This document shows, in pieces, positions 17,213 to 23,529 of a DNA stretch of 64,000 bases. The notes beneath the pieces are model-generated. The model was not told where the DNA came from and made no database searches. It was given only the letters and a program-made list of their open reading frames with translations. A program made the translations under genes and the position numbers. This DNA is from Pseudomonas bananamidigenes (GTDB lineage: Bacteria; Pseudomonadota; Gammaproteobacteria; Pseudomonadales; Pseudomonadaceae), in the NCBI RefSeq assembly GCF_001679645.1, contig NZ_LRUN01000008.1, positions 46,887-110,886 of the forward strand, written 5' to 3'. The stretch's first letter is position 1. Each line of letters begins with the position of its first letter.

Positions 17213-17257
17213 CTTGTAATCAGTAGGTCCCGGGTTCGATTCCTGGTGCCGGCACCA
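17213..17257 (+). other. Prophage attachment site: tRNA-Thr 3' fragment
   Basis: From CTTGTAATCAG through the T-arm (GGTTCGATTCC) to GGCACCA the sequence is the 3' 45 nt of a Pseudomonas tRNA-Thr(TGT) gene, starting at the anticodon loop. The bases upstream do not form the 5' half, so this is the duplicated att core and not a working tRNA. The intact tRNA should be at the left prophage junction outside the window. Confidence 0.85.
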
Positions 17258-17303
17258 TACAAGACGAAGCCCCTGCAGAAATGCAGGGGCTTTGTTGTTT
17301 CTG
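17251..17303 (+). repeat. 53-bp perfect direct repeat, copy 1
   Basis: Begins with the last bases of the tRNA (GGCACCA) and includes the terminator hairpin behind it. It is identical over 53 bp to 17829-17881. The segment between the copies carries an orphan antitoxin gene. Confidence 0.9.
17269..17300 (+). terminator. tRNA-type terminator, copy 1
   Basis: Stem GCCCCTGCA / TGCAGGGGC with a GAAA loop followed by a T-rich tail; a second copy lies at 17847-17878. Confidence 0.8.
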
Positions 17304-17387
17304 GAGTGTCCACATTTCGTCCACATCTCCGATCGTCGGCAACCGCGTTGCCAGTTCTAATCGCAACAATCCGTAGACGATTTCACC

Positions 17388-17672
17388 TCAGACTGGCTGC
17401 AAATCCCGCAATGCTTCAGGATGCTGGCTAGCAATACGTAACAGTGTCTGTGCTGCACCTGTCGGCTGCCTGCGACCCTGCTCCCAATCCTGCAACGTGC
17501 GCAAACTCACACCGATCAACTTGGCAAACGCACTCTGCGAAACGCCCACCTTGGCCCGCGCTTCAGCGGCTGCCGAGAGTGGCACCGCTGTGACACGAGC
17601 GGCTTTTCCCGCCTTCATTTGGCGGACAGAGTCCAGCAAGTCCTGCTGGAATTGCTCCAGTTCATTGACCAT
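17388..17672 (-). CDS. Orphan HTH antitoxin-like regulator (HigA/NadS type)
   Basis: The 94-residue protein carries an XRE helix-turn-helix (VGVSQSAFAKLIGVSLRTLQ) and the DWEQGRRQPTGAAQTLLRI segment typical of HigA/NadS-type antitoxins. Normally a RelE/HigB toxin gene lies just upstream, but the start is 31 nt from a perfect palindrome and only about 100 nt remain before the second 53-bp repeat, so no toxin fits. It probably represses itself through 17704-17724. Confidence 0.75.
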   Translation of the reverse strand: MVNELEQFQQDLLDSVRQMKAGKAARVTAVPLSAAAEARAKVGVSQSAFAKLIGVSLRTLQDWEQGRRQPTGAAQTLLRIASQHPEALRDLQPV

Positions 17673-17703
17673 CGCTGATTTCCTCCTTCAAACATGAGCG
17701 GCA

Positions 17704-17724
17704 CTATACGGCTTTGCCGTATAG
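17704..17724. promoter_or_regulatory. Perfect palindromic operator of the antitoxin gene
   Basis: Nine-bp arms CTATACGGC and GCCGTATAG are separated by TTT. Location just upstream of the HTH gene and inclusion of a TATA-like element suggest autoregulation. Confidence 0.65.
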
Positions 17725-17828
17725 GCGAGCAATGTACGTTTGTCTGATGCAGAATCTGGTGGACCTGTGAGGACTGGAGCTTCCCAGTATTGAAGAAGTA
17801 TTCGAAAAATTGATCTGTCACCTTTTCT

Positions 17829-17881
17829 GGCACCATACAAGACGAAGCCCCTGCAGAAATGCAGGGGCTTTGTTGTTTCTG
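17829..17881 (+). repeat. 53-bp perfect direct repeat, copy 2
   Basis: Identical to 17251-17303, including the GGCACCA tRNA end and the terminator hairpin (17847-17868 plus T-rich tail). The bases before GGCACCA are not tRNA. Confidence 0.9.
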
Positions 17882-17934
17882 CGGGCTCGATTTCAAGAGC
17901 CCCTGTCTCGTAAAGCGCTGTTCAACAACATCAA

Positions 17935-18645
17935 TCAGTGCCCGGCACTCTGCCCACCATCCACATGCAGAATCTCGCCAGTCACAAAGTTCGCGTTATC
18001 GAGATACACCACCGCCTGCGCAATATCCTCGACCTCGCCCATATGTCCGACGGGGTGCAGCGCGCCCAGTGCCACGTGGGTTTCCTCGCCGTGCATCGGC
18101 GTCTTGATGATGCCCGGTGATACCGCGTTCACCCGGATTCCGCGTTTGGCGTATTCGATGGCCAGGGATTTGGTGGCGGCGTTGAGGCCGCCCTTGGTCA
18201 GTGAGGCGAGGACCGAGGGCACGCCGTCGACCGCGTGGTCGGTCAGGCTGGTGGTGATGTTGACCACGTGGCCCTTGCCCTGTTTATCCATCTCGGCGAT
18301 GGCCAATTGGGTGATGTAGAAGAAGCCGTTGAGGTTGACCGACAGCACCGCCGCGTAATCTTCCGGGGTGTAGGCGGTGAACGGTTTGGCAACGAAGATG
18401 CCGGCGTTGTTGACCAGGGTGTCGATGCGGCCGAAGCGTGCCATGCCTTCGCTGATCACGCGTTGAGCGGTGGCCGGATCGCCGATGTCGCCGGCGATGG
18501 TCAGGATCTGCGGGTCGTTCGACGGTTTGATCGAGCGCGAAGTAGCGACAATGTTGTAGCCCAGTTCACGGAAGGCCTTGACCATGCCTTCGCCCAGACC
18601 CTGGGAAGCACCGGTGATAACGACGGTTTTTTTCGAATTGCTCAT
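17935..18645 (-). CDS. SDR family oxidoreductase lacking the catalytic Tyr
   Basis: A 236-residue Rossmann protein with TGASQGLGEG (11-20), NNAG (79-82) and the SPGIIKTPMH and GGQSAGH segments of classical short-chain dehydrogenases. Ser133 could be the catalytic Ser and Lys151 the Lys of YxxxK, but the Tyr position (147) is Ala (VLASLTKGG). Either another residue serves or the enzyme has altered chemistry. It lies 49 nt downstream of a tautomerase gene on the same strand, probably in one operon. Substrate unknown. Confidence 0.8.
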   Translation of the reverse strand: MSNSKKTVVITGASQGLGEGMVKAFRELGYNIVATSRSIKPSNDPQILTIAGDIGDPATAQRVISEGMARFGRIDTLVNNAGIFVAKPFTAYTPEDYAAVLSVNLNGFFYITQLAIAEMDKQGKGHVVNITTSLTDHAVDGVPSVLASLTKGGLNAATKSLAIEYAKRGIRVNAVSPGIIKTPMHGEETHVALGALHPVGHMGEVEDIAQAVVYLDNANFVTGEILHVDGGQSAGH

Positions 18646-18694
18646 GATGAAATCCTCAACAGATTGATAGTGATCGGCAACACAGCGGGCACGG

Positions 18695-18913
18695 TCAGGA
18701 CTGATTCCGCTCCGCCAGCTGCCGGCGGTACTCGGTGGTGGTGATGCCGGCGTAGCCCCAGTTATCGGTGTCGACTTCTTCGATCACGATGTGGGTCAGG
18801 TCCGGGCGCTTGTTGAGGACGCGTTCCAGGGTTTCAGTGATTTCGGCGATCACCTGAGCTTTCTGCTCACGGGTAACACCGTCGCGGGTGATGCGTACGC
18901 TGACAAATGGCAT
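18695..18913 (-). CDS. 4-oxalocrotonate tautomerase family protein
   Basis: A 72-residue protein starting MPFVSVRI, so Met removal exposes the catalytic Pro1 of the tautomerase superfamily. Length and the REQKAQVIAEITETLERVL helix fit the 4-OT group. It precedes the SDR gene in a likely two-gene operon, which suggests joint action on an unsaturated keto compound; the substrate cannot be told. Confidence 0.8.
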   Translation of the reverse strand: MPFVSVRITRDGVTREQKAQVIAEITETLERVLNKRPDLTHIVIEEVDTDNWGYAGITTTEYRRQLAERNQS

Positions 18914-19261
18914 GACGACGACTCCAGTGACCTGCCCTCGGGATGAGGATCAGGTGTTGGAGCTCAATTTAGGTATGTGTCGGGAGGGGAAAAAGTAGGG
19001 GAGAAGTACTTCATTTGTGAGGTGGTGTAATGAATTGAAACACCTACGTCGCTCCCACTTACCCCCTGAAGTCTCGGGTTGACACATCGAATTCAGTGGC
19101 CGAGAATCGGCACCAAGAGCGCGAAACCGACTGCCATCAGGTGGCTATAGTCGGCGTTAGGAACCCCGTTGATGACCTGAAAATCAGCGTTCGGGTGAGA
19201 CCTCTTCTCCCCTGCTTGAGGGAGCACAATATCAAGCAACTTTTTCGTGAAGGGCAGCCTA
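18914..19261. other. Gap without a convincing gene
   Basis: Contains the promoter side of the tautomerase gene and a possible sRNA (promoter-like TTGACA at 19079, terminator at 19250-19279). Short frames here look unlike proteins, except perhaps a 74-residue minus-strand frame (19093-19317) that overlaps the nuclease gene and has no clear ribosome binding site. Confidence 0.5.
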
Positions 19262-19279
19262 TCAAGGCTGCCCTTTTTG
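19114..19279 (+). ncRNA. Candidate small RNA
   Basis: A perfect TTGACA (19079-19084), 17-nt spacer and GAGAAT (19102-19107) resemble a sigma70 promoter. About 165 nt later is a strong intrinsic terminator whose T-run faces the plus strand. No plausible protein lies between. The terminator might instead just shield the convergent nuclease gene. Confidence 0.25.
19250..19279 (+). terminator. Intrinsic terminator (plus strand)
   Basis: Ten-bp stem AAGGGCAGCC / GGCTGCCCTT with loop TATCAA and T-run; it overlaps the last codons of the minus-strand gene. Confidence 0.7.
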
Positions 19280-19795
19280 TTTGGACCATCGGTAACGTTG
19301 AAACAGTAGCTCTCCATGCCGATGCTTGTTCAGACCCTTTTTTTCACAGTTCATGAAGTTCCAGAGTACGTTGCCATGATCGATATGGATCACGACCAGC
19401 ATCTGGTATTTCGTGTTGTAGGCACCGATATATGAGAGCCGGAAAGAGTCGTCATCGTAGGAAATCTTCCAGATCTCTAACGGTGTTTTCAGGGTGTCTT
19501 GCGCGAAGTCTGTGAAGCGCTCCCGAGCATTCGGACGTTTTTCCACAATGTGCAACAAGTGCTCGCGCCTCACCAGAACTGGGCAAATGGGTGTCTCAAT
19601 CACAGTCGAATTGAGGCCGTCATGAAGTCCGAAGCCTTTGGCAACTTGCTCCCATGCAGCCTCCAGACTCTCGGCGCCCGGACGTTCTCTGATCGCAGAA
19701 GTCAGCAACTCGGGATCAATGTCCCGAATGTCCGGTAAACCATGATCCTTCCAGTTCTTTTGTTCAGGTAACGCCATGCTCCAAGGCAAATTCAT
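19262..19795 (-). CDS. PBECR-like nuclease / toxin-domain protein
   Basis: A 177-residue protein whose second half (REHLLHIVEKRPNARERF, LKTPLEIWKISYD, LSYIGAYNTKYQMLVVIHID) resembles the PBECR2 fold, a barnase/EndoU/colicin E5/RelE-like RNase domain found at the C-termini of phage MuF and polymorphic toxins. ATG 19795 has GAAGG upstream; GTG 19801 would overlap that site. The frame is open to a TGA at 19889 with protein-like codons, so the gene may be a detached C-terminal toxin module. No immunity gene is evident. Confidence 0.5.
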   Translation of the reverse strand: MNLPWSMALPEQKNWKDHGLPDIRDIDPELLTSAIRERPGAESLEAAWEQVAKGFGLHDGLNSTVIETPICPVLVRREHLLHIVEKRPNARERFTDFAQDTLKTPLEIWKISYDDDSFRLSYIGAYNTKYQMLVVIHIDHGNVLWNFMNCEKKGLNKHRHGELLFQRYRWSKQKGQP

Positions 19796-20241
19796 TGGCA
19801 CCTTCTCGCTAGCTTCGCGGATGCCGGCATTGCCTGGATATCCAATGGCCTCGGACTGAAAAAGTCCCGAAAGTAACTGCCTGATATTTCAGCCACTTGT
19901 GCTGCGGTAATAAATCAGCCCGTTCTTGTCTTTCAATAGGAGGCTTCCGGCATCAACGCAGAACAGCGCGAGATGGCTGTACGAAATTGTCCCAGCCGCT
20001 GTAACCCAACCGCACAAAAAAGTGCCCGACTCCTTCGCGTCGGGCACTTTTTTTGACCCCGATCACCCCCGCGTCACCAAAAATCCCGATTCTGTGTCAG
20101 CCTCCAGCCATCGGCAGGGACATCAATTCGCTACTAATTGCGCGACAACTATGCTCAGGTACAGGAATATAGCCGGCAAATGGAGCCGTTCGGGCCGTCA
20201 CGTACACAACAATACCCAGCCCACTTCAGAGGGCATTACCC
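19796..20241. other. 446-nt gap with strong terminator
   Basis: Holds a bidirectional terminator at 20016-20054 and the promoter side of the LysR gene. The minus-strand segment from about 19889 leftwards in the nuclease frame reads KDKNGLIYYRSTSG before a TGA, possibly decayed upstream coding sequence. No intact gene seen. Confidence 0.5.
20016..20054. terminator. Bidirectional intrinsic terminator
   Basis: Stem GTGCCCGAC / GTCGGGCAC with an A-run before and a T-run after, loop TCCTTCGC. Confidence 0.8.
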
Positions 20242-21168
20242 ATGGATAGCAGAACCTTACGCAACCTCATGCGCATCGTGCAGACCGGCTCGTTGTCGGC
20301 CGCAGCCGAGCATTCGTGCCTGACTGTGCAGGCCCTGGCCGCACAGCTGAACAAGGTCGAAGAACAGTTCGGTTTCCGCTTGTTTCGCCGTTCCAACAAA
20401 GGCCTGACGCTGACCCCGCAAGGTACAGAGCTGACGCCTTACATGGATCGGGTGCTGATAGCCACGCGGCAGATGGAAGAGAAAGTCGAGGCGTTGAAAG
20501 TGCCGGGACAGCGCACGTTGAAAGTGGCGTTGAACACCACGCTGGATCCGGATTTCAACCGGCGGTTGATCGGACGCCTGATCGATGTGTTCCCCGACTA
20601 CCAGATGGAATTCAGCTACGCCGAGTCGATGGAAAATCTCAGCAAGCTGAAGAACGAGGACTTCGACCTCGCGGTGCTGATCGGTCCGCAGCGTCCGGGT
20701 CTGCCGAGCATCGTCCTGCCGGAGGTGCAGGTACAGGTGGTCGGTGCTCATTGCGGTCAAGAGAATGATCCGCTGACATTGCTCGGCAACAAGTTTCAGG
20801 TGCGTCCTGCAGAAGACTGTCCGTATTCCCACAGCTTTTTGCGTTTTCTCGACGCCGGGCTGGGCAATCACGAAAACAGTCAGCGGACGATTTATTCCTG
20901 CAGCGAAACACTGACCCTGTCGCTCATCACGCAGATGGACGCCATCGGCATGGTTTCCCGCGAAGCCGCGCAGAAGAACGGCCTGACGATTTTCCCCGGG
21001 TTCGAGGATTTCCTCGAAGTGCGCCTGGCGGTGAACAATCCGGATCTGTCCGGTCAGGCCCTGAACGACGTTGTCGATCTGCCGCTACATGAACGAGCCG
21101 AGCGCAATGTACGCGGCCGTCCCAACCGCCACACTGAGAAAGAGGTTTTTGCTGAAATACGCACATAA
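20242..21168 (+). CDS. LysR family transcriptional regulator
   Basis: A 308-residue regulator with an N-terminal winged HTH (IVQTGSLSAAAEHSCLTVQA, then QLNKVEEQFGFRLFRRSNKG) and a LysR effector domain. ATG 20242 has GAGGG upstream. The last 28 codons (after LSGQALND) overlap the end of the convergent azlD gene. It probably controls the adjacent dioxygenase-azlCD operon, although LysR genes are more often divergent from their targets. Confidence 0.85.
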   Translation: MDSRTLRNLMRIVQTGSLSAAAEHSCLTVQALAAQLNKVEEQFGFRLFRRSNKGLTLTPQGTELTPYMDRVLIATRQMEEKVEALKVPGQRTLKVALNTTLDPDFNRRLIGRLIDVFPDYQMEFSYAESMENLSKLKNEDFDLAVLIGPQRPGLPSIVLPEVQVQVVGAHCGQENDPLTLLGNKFQVRPAEDCPYSHSFLRFLDAGLGNHENSQRTIYSCSETLTLSLITQMDAIGMVSREAAQKNGLTIFPGFEDFLEVRLAVNNPDLSGQALNDVVDLPLHERAERNVRGRPNRHTEKEVFAEIRT

Positions 21169-21402
21169 CAGCGTCGGAATCGCTGCATAGAATTCCGGGC
21201 GATCGAGCTGTATGTGCTGATCCTTGATCAACAAGGGTGTCAGGCTGATCGCAGCGACGATCGCCACCGGCAGGTATTCCAGCGCCCGGGCGACGAAGGG
21301 CGGCCAGTGCTCGGTGTTGACCTGCAGCGGCAGCGCCCGGGGCAGAAAGGTCACGGCCATCATCAGCGCGACCACCAGGATCAGGAACGTCTGGTCAGGC
21401 AT
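21085..21402 (-). CDS. azlD: AzlD family branched-chain amino-acid exporter subunit
   Basis: The 105-residue product starts MPDQTFLILVVALMMAVTF and has about four membrane segments with the LPRALPL motif of AzlD. With AzlC it forms an exporter for branched-chain amino acids or analogues. Start at 21402, inside the azlC 3' end (22-nt overlap), gives the family N-terminus. Its end overlaps the convergent LysR gene by 84 nt. Confidence 0.85.
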   Translation of the reverse strand: MPDQTFLILVVALMMAVTFLPRALPLQVNTEHWPPFVARALEYLPVAIVAAISLTPLLIKDQHIQLDRPEFYAAIPTLLCAYFSKNLFLSVAVGTAAYIALGSFM

Positions 21403-22097
21403 ACACCCACTCCGCAGCCTACAAATGTGGCGATGAAAACATTGAAGGACGAGCTGCCAACCAGGCTCAGAGCACCCATGCAGACCACAGCGGCCAGGGC
21501 GGCGATGAGTTTTTTGCGGGTGTTGCACAGCGAGACCAGTACATAAAGCATCATCGCGGTCAGCGCGTAATCAAGCTGATATTTGATCAGATGCGATGCG
21601 TACTGCGCGCACAGGGCCCCGAGCAATCCGCCGATCACCCAGGAGGTATGGCAGAACAGGTTGAAGCCGATCAGATATCGGATATTCACCGGTGCGCCGG
21701 TGCCCAGCTTGACGCTGTGGAAGGCGAACGATTCATCGGTCAGGCCGCCGGCGTAGCACCAGCGCTCCATGCGGCTCAGGCCCAGTGCCCGCAGGGCCTT
21801 GGCCATGTAGACGGACATCAGCATGTGCCGCGCGTTGATCAGAAACGTGGTCAGCACGATGGTGGTCAGCGACGCCCCGCTGCTGATCAGCGCCAGCGCG
21901 GCGAATTGCGAAGCCCCGGCATACACGAACAGACACATGGCCACCGGCAGCCATAGCGGCAGCCCGGCGTTGACCGCCATCAGCCCGAACACGAACGACA
22001 CGGTGAAATAACCGGCCACCACCGGGCTGGCTTCGGCAAACGTGCGCGACGGCTGACGGTCGACCATCAGCGGCGCACTGCCGGATGTTTCATTCAT
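21381..22097 (-). CDS. azlC: AzlC family amino-acid exporter subunit
   Basis: A 238-residue membrane protein with the AzlC signatures ASPVVAGYFTVSFVFGLMA, FVYAGASQF, LINARHMLMS and GLTDESFAF. It forms the main channel with AzlD. Its ATG overlaps the stop of the GNAT gene by 4 nt. Presence downstream of a 2OG-Fe amino-acid hydroxylase suggests export of a hydroxylated or surplus amino acid. Confidence 0.9.
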   Translation of the reverse strand: MNETSGSAPLMVDRQPSRTFAEASPVVAGYFTVSFVFGLMAVNAGLPLWLPVAMCLFVYAGASQFAALALISSGASLTTIVLTTFLINARHMLMSVYMAKALRALGLSRMERWCYAGGLTDESFAFHSVKLGTGAPVNIRYLIGFNLFCHTSWVIGGLLGALCAQYASHLIKYQLDYALTAMMLYVLVSLCNTRKKLIAALAAVVCMGALSLVGSSSFNVFIATFVGCGVGVCLTRRS

Positions 22098-22561
22098 AGA
22101 TCCCTCTCAAATGTCCGTTCGCCGTGAGGCTCGCAAAAACCCTGGGCAGCCCAGAAACGCTTGCCCGCGAGGTTAGCATCATCGACGAACAGGAACATCC
22201 GCAGCACACCGACCCGTTTCATGTCGGCCGACGCCGCTTCCACAAGACGCTGACCCACGCCCTGACTGCGAAAGCGCAAGCTGACCGCCAGATGGTTGAT
22301 GGTGCCGCGACTGCCGAGCATGCCGCCCAGTACCGCACCGACGATCTCGCCTTCGACATCGAGGGCCAGATAAGCCGTGGTGGTTTTCTGGATGAGCACA
22401 CCGCGCAGGCATTTGGCGTCCTGCCATTCACAGAATGACACTTCGTCGAACTGGCGGAAGAAACGCTCCATGCGCTGCGCGTCCTTGGCCGTCGCGCGCC
22501 GCAGCACCACCGGCGTCGAGCATTCGACGCCGTCGATTTGAGTGATCTGATTAGCGAACAA
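22094..22561 (-). CDS. GNAT family N-acetyltransferase
   Basis: An acetyl-CoA-dependent transferase of about 155 residues, with the motif A pattern LRFRSQGVGQRLVEAA and a preceding beta strand INHLAVS. The start is uncertain: I use TTG 22559-22561, which overlaps the dioxygenase 3' end by 11 nt; upstream in-frame codons lie inside that gene. Sitting between an amino-acid dioxygenase and an exporter, it may acetylate the same compound. Confidence 0.7.
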   Translation of the reverse strand: MFANQITQIDGVECSTPVVLRRATAKDAQRMERFFRQFDEVSFCEWQDAKCLRGVLIQKTTTAYLALDVEGEIVGAVLGGMLGSRGTINHLAVSLRFRSQGVGQRLVEAASADMKRVGVLRMFLFVDDANLAGKRFWAAQGFCEPHGERTFERDL

Positions 22562-23297
22562 TGTCGAAAGCGGTCCCGGGCCGCGAGAAGGAAATCGCCA
22601 GAATCTGCCGATACGCCATGGCATGGGAATGGGTGTTGCGCGCCGGTGTCACGTAGTGGCGCATGTCGCGGTCGAGGAAGTAAGTGGTGTCGAGAATTTC
22701 CTGGTAGGTGGTCGACGCCAGTTGCTGCTCGTGAATGTCGTACAGGCGGCTTTCAGCACCCTCGACATTGTTGCGGCCCCAGAAGTGCACACCGCTGAAC
22801 GGGTAACCGTCGCAGTGAATGCCCTCCGGCGTGATTTCCAGCTGTTTGCCGGGCTTGATCTCGATGCGGATCTGATGGATCTGGCATTGCCAGATTTCAT
22901 CGTGCAACTCTTCCGGCAGCACGTTTTTGTACACTTCGAAATCGGTGTCGATCAGGCTGCGCATCACCGGCGAGCCGATGACTTCGTCCGAGAAGTCCTG
23001 GAAGTGCCGCACCACGCCGCCCACATAGCTGTTGTTGGCCTTGGACTGCACGTATGCGCGATGTTCCAGCTGTTTGAGTTCGCGAGTCTTGGGGTTGTAT
23101 TCGAAGTCGCTGTAACGACGGTAACGCATGCCGGCATCGGCCTGACCGTAGTAGCTGTCAGGCTCCATGTTTTCCCAACTTTTGGTCAGTCTGACGAAGT
23201 CGGCGAAATGACCGTAGAGATTGAAGTCAGCACCCTGCACATTGGCGTACTTGTCGCGCCGTAGCGATTCGCCCACTTCTCTGGTTAAAACGATCAT
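22551..23297 (-). CDS. 2OG-Fe(II) dioxygenase (amino-acid hydroxylase type)
   Basis: The 248-residue protein resembles the 2OG-Fe_Oxy_2 family of free amino-acid hydroxylases such as Bacillus isoleucine dioxygenase. Shared traits are RYSDF, a GGVVRHF segment, His161-x-Asp163 (HCD), His214 in RHYVTP as distal iron ligand, and Arg230 (YRQIL) for 2-oxoglutarate. ATG 23297 is served by GGAG nine nt upstream; a TTG at 23303 is also in frame. It is the first gene of the operon with GNAT-azlC-azlD, and its ribosome binding site can be masked by a leader fold. Confidence 0.8.
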   Translation of the reverse strand: MIVLTREVGESLRRDKYANVQGADFNLYGHFADFVRLTKSWENMEPDSYYGQADAGMRYRRYSDFEYNPKTRELKQLEHRAYVQSKANNSYVGGVVRHFQDFSDEVIGSPVMRSLIDTDFEVYKNVLPEELHDEIWQCQIHQIRIEIKPGKQLEITPEGIHCDGYPFSGVHFWGRNNVEGAESRLYDIHEQQLASTTYQEILDTTYFLDRDMRHYVTPARNTHSHAMAYRQILAISFSRPGTAFDIVR

Positions 23298-23300
23298 TAC

Positions 23301-23349
23301 CAAATTCTCCGCTGCATTGAGCGGCCTAATCTATTAGGTGGAGAATTTG
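23301..23349 (-). promoter_or_regulatory. Three-way-junction leader over the dioxygenase RBS
   Basis: Minus-strand RNA has a closing stem CAAATTCTCC (23349-23340) with GGAGAATTTG (23310-23301), enclosing two hairpins: CCTAAT-AG-ATTAGG (23338-23325) and CCGCT-CAATGC-AGCGG (23324-23309). The GGAG ribosome binding site lies in the closing stem, and its GG is also claimed by the second hairpin, so alternative folds are possible. This looks like a translational switch; an operator is the alternative. Confidence 0.5.
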
Positions 23350-23374
23350 CGTCCATGAGAAAGAATTTCAGGCA

Positions 23375-23410
23375 TTTGAAGCCCTGTTTGAAGCGCGATT
23401 TGAAACGGCC
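23375..23410. promoter_or_regulatory. Three 12-bp iterons upstream of the dioxygenase operon
   Basis: TTTGAA starts at 23375, 23387 and 23399, exactly 12 bp apart, each followed by a similar GC-rich half. CATTTGAA at 23373 is matched by TTCAAATG at 23422. The array sits 78-113 bp before the operon start, where a regulator would bind. Confidence 0.45.
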
Positions 23411-23473
23411 TGAAAGTGCATTTCAAATGACAAAAACACGGGTTTTTATACTTTTTTCAGAAAAAATGTCAAA

Positions 23474-23502
23474 AAAAAACCCCGAACCATTCGGGGTTTT
23501 TT
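23474..23502. terminator. Bidirectional terminator
   Basis: Stem CCCCGAA / TTCGGGG with a three-base loop, an A-run before and a T-run after. It lies just downstream of the oprD-like gene, which ends at 23530. Confidence 0.75.
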
Positions 23503-23529
23503 ATCGCGTTTCGCGGGTTCAACCGATCA

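Larger units (their letters stand above)
1..17257. mobile_element. P2/HP1-like prophage, right part (left end outside window)
   Basis: A continuous set of phage genes runs from the window edge to a tRNA-Thr 3' fragment. Head and tail genes follow the P2/HP1 order with terminase and portal divergent from scaffold, capsid, small terminase and head completion. Next come an Ogr/Delta-type activator, a CI repressor divergent from early genes, a primase-helicase, and a tyrosine integrase beside the attachment site. No lysis, tail-fibre or baseplate genes are visible, so they probably lie to the left together with the intact tRNA and the other att site. The open frames look intact apart from an odd terminase 3' end, so the prophage may be functional. 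Confidence 0.95.

Noticed and set aside
17182..17257. Complete tRNA gene
   Set aside because: Only the anticodon loop, T-arm and acceptor 3' half are present; the upstream 30 nt do not form a D-arm or the 5' acceptor strand.
19093..19317. 74-residue minus-strand frame after the nuclease gene
   Set aside because: Overlaps the end of the nuclease gene, lacks a ribosome binding site, and has no recognisable pattern.
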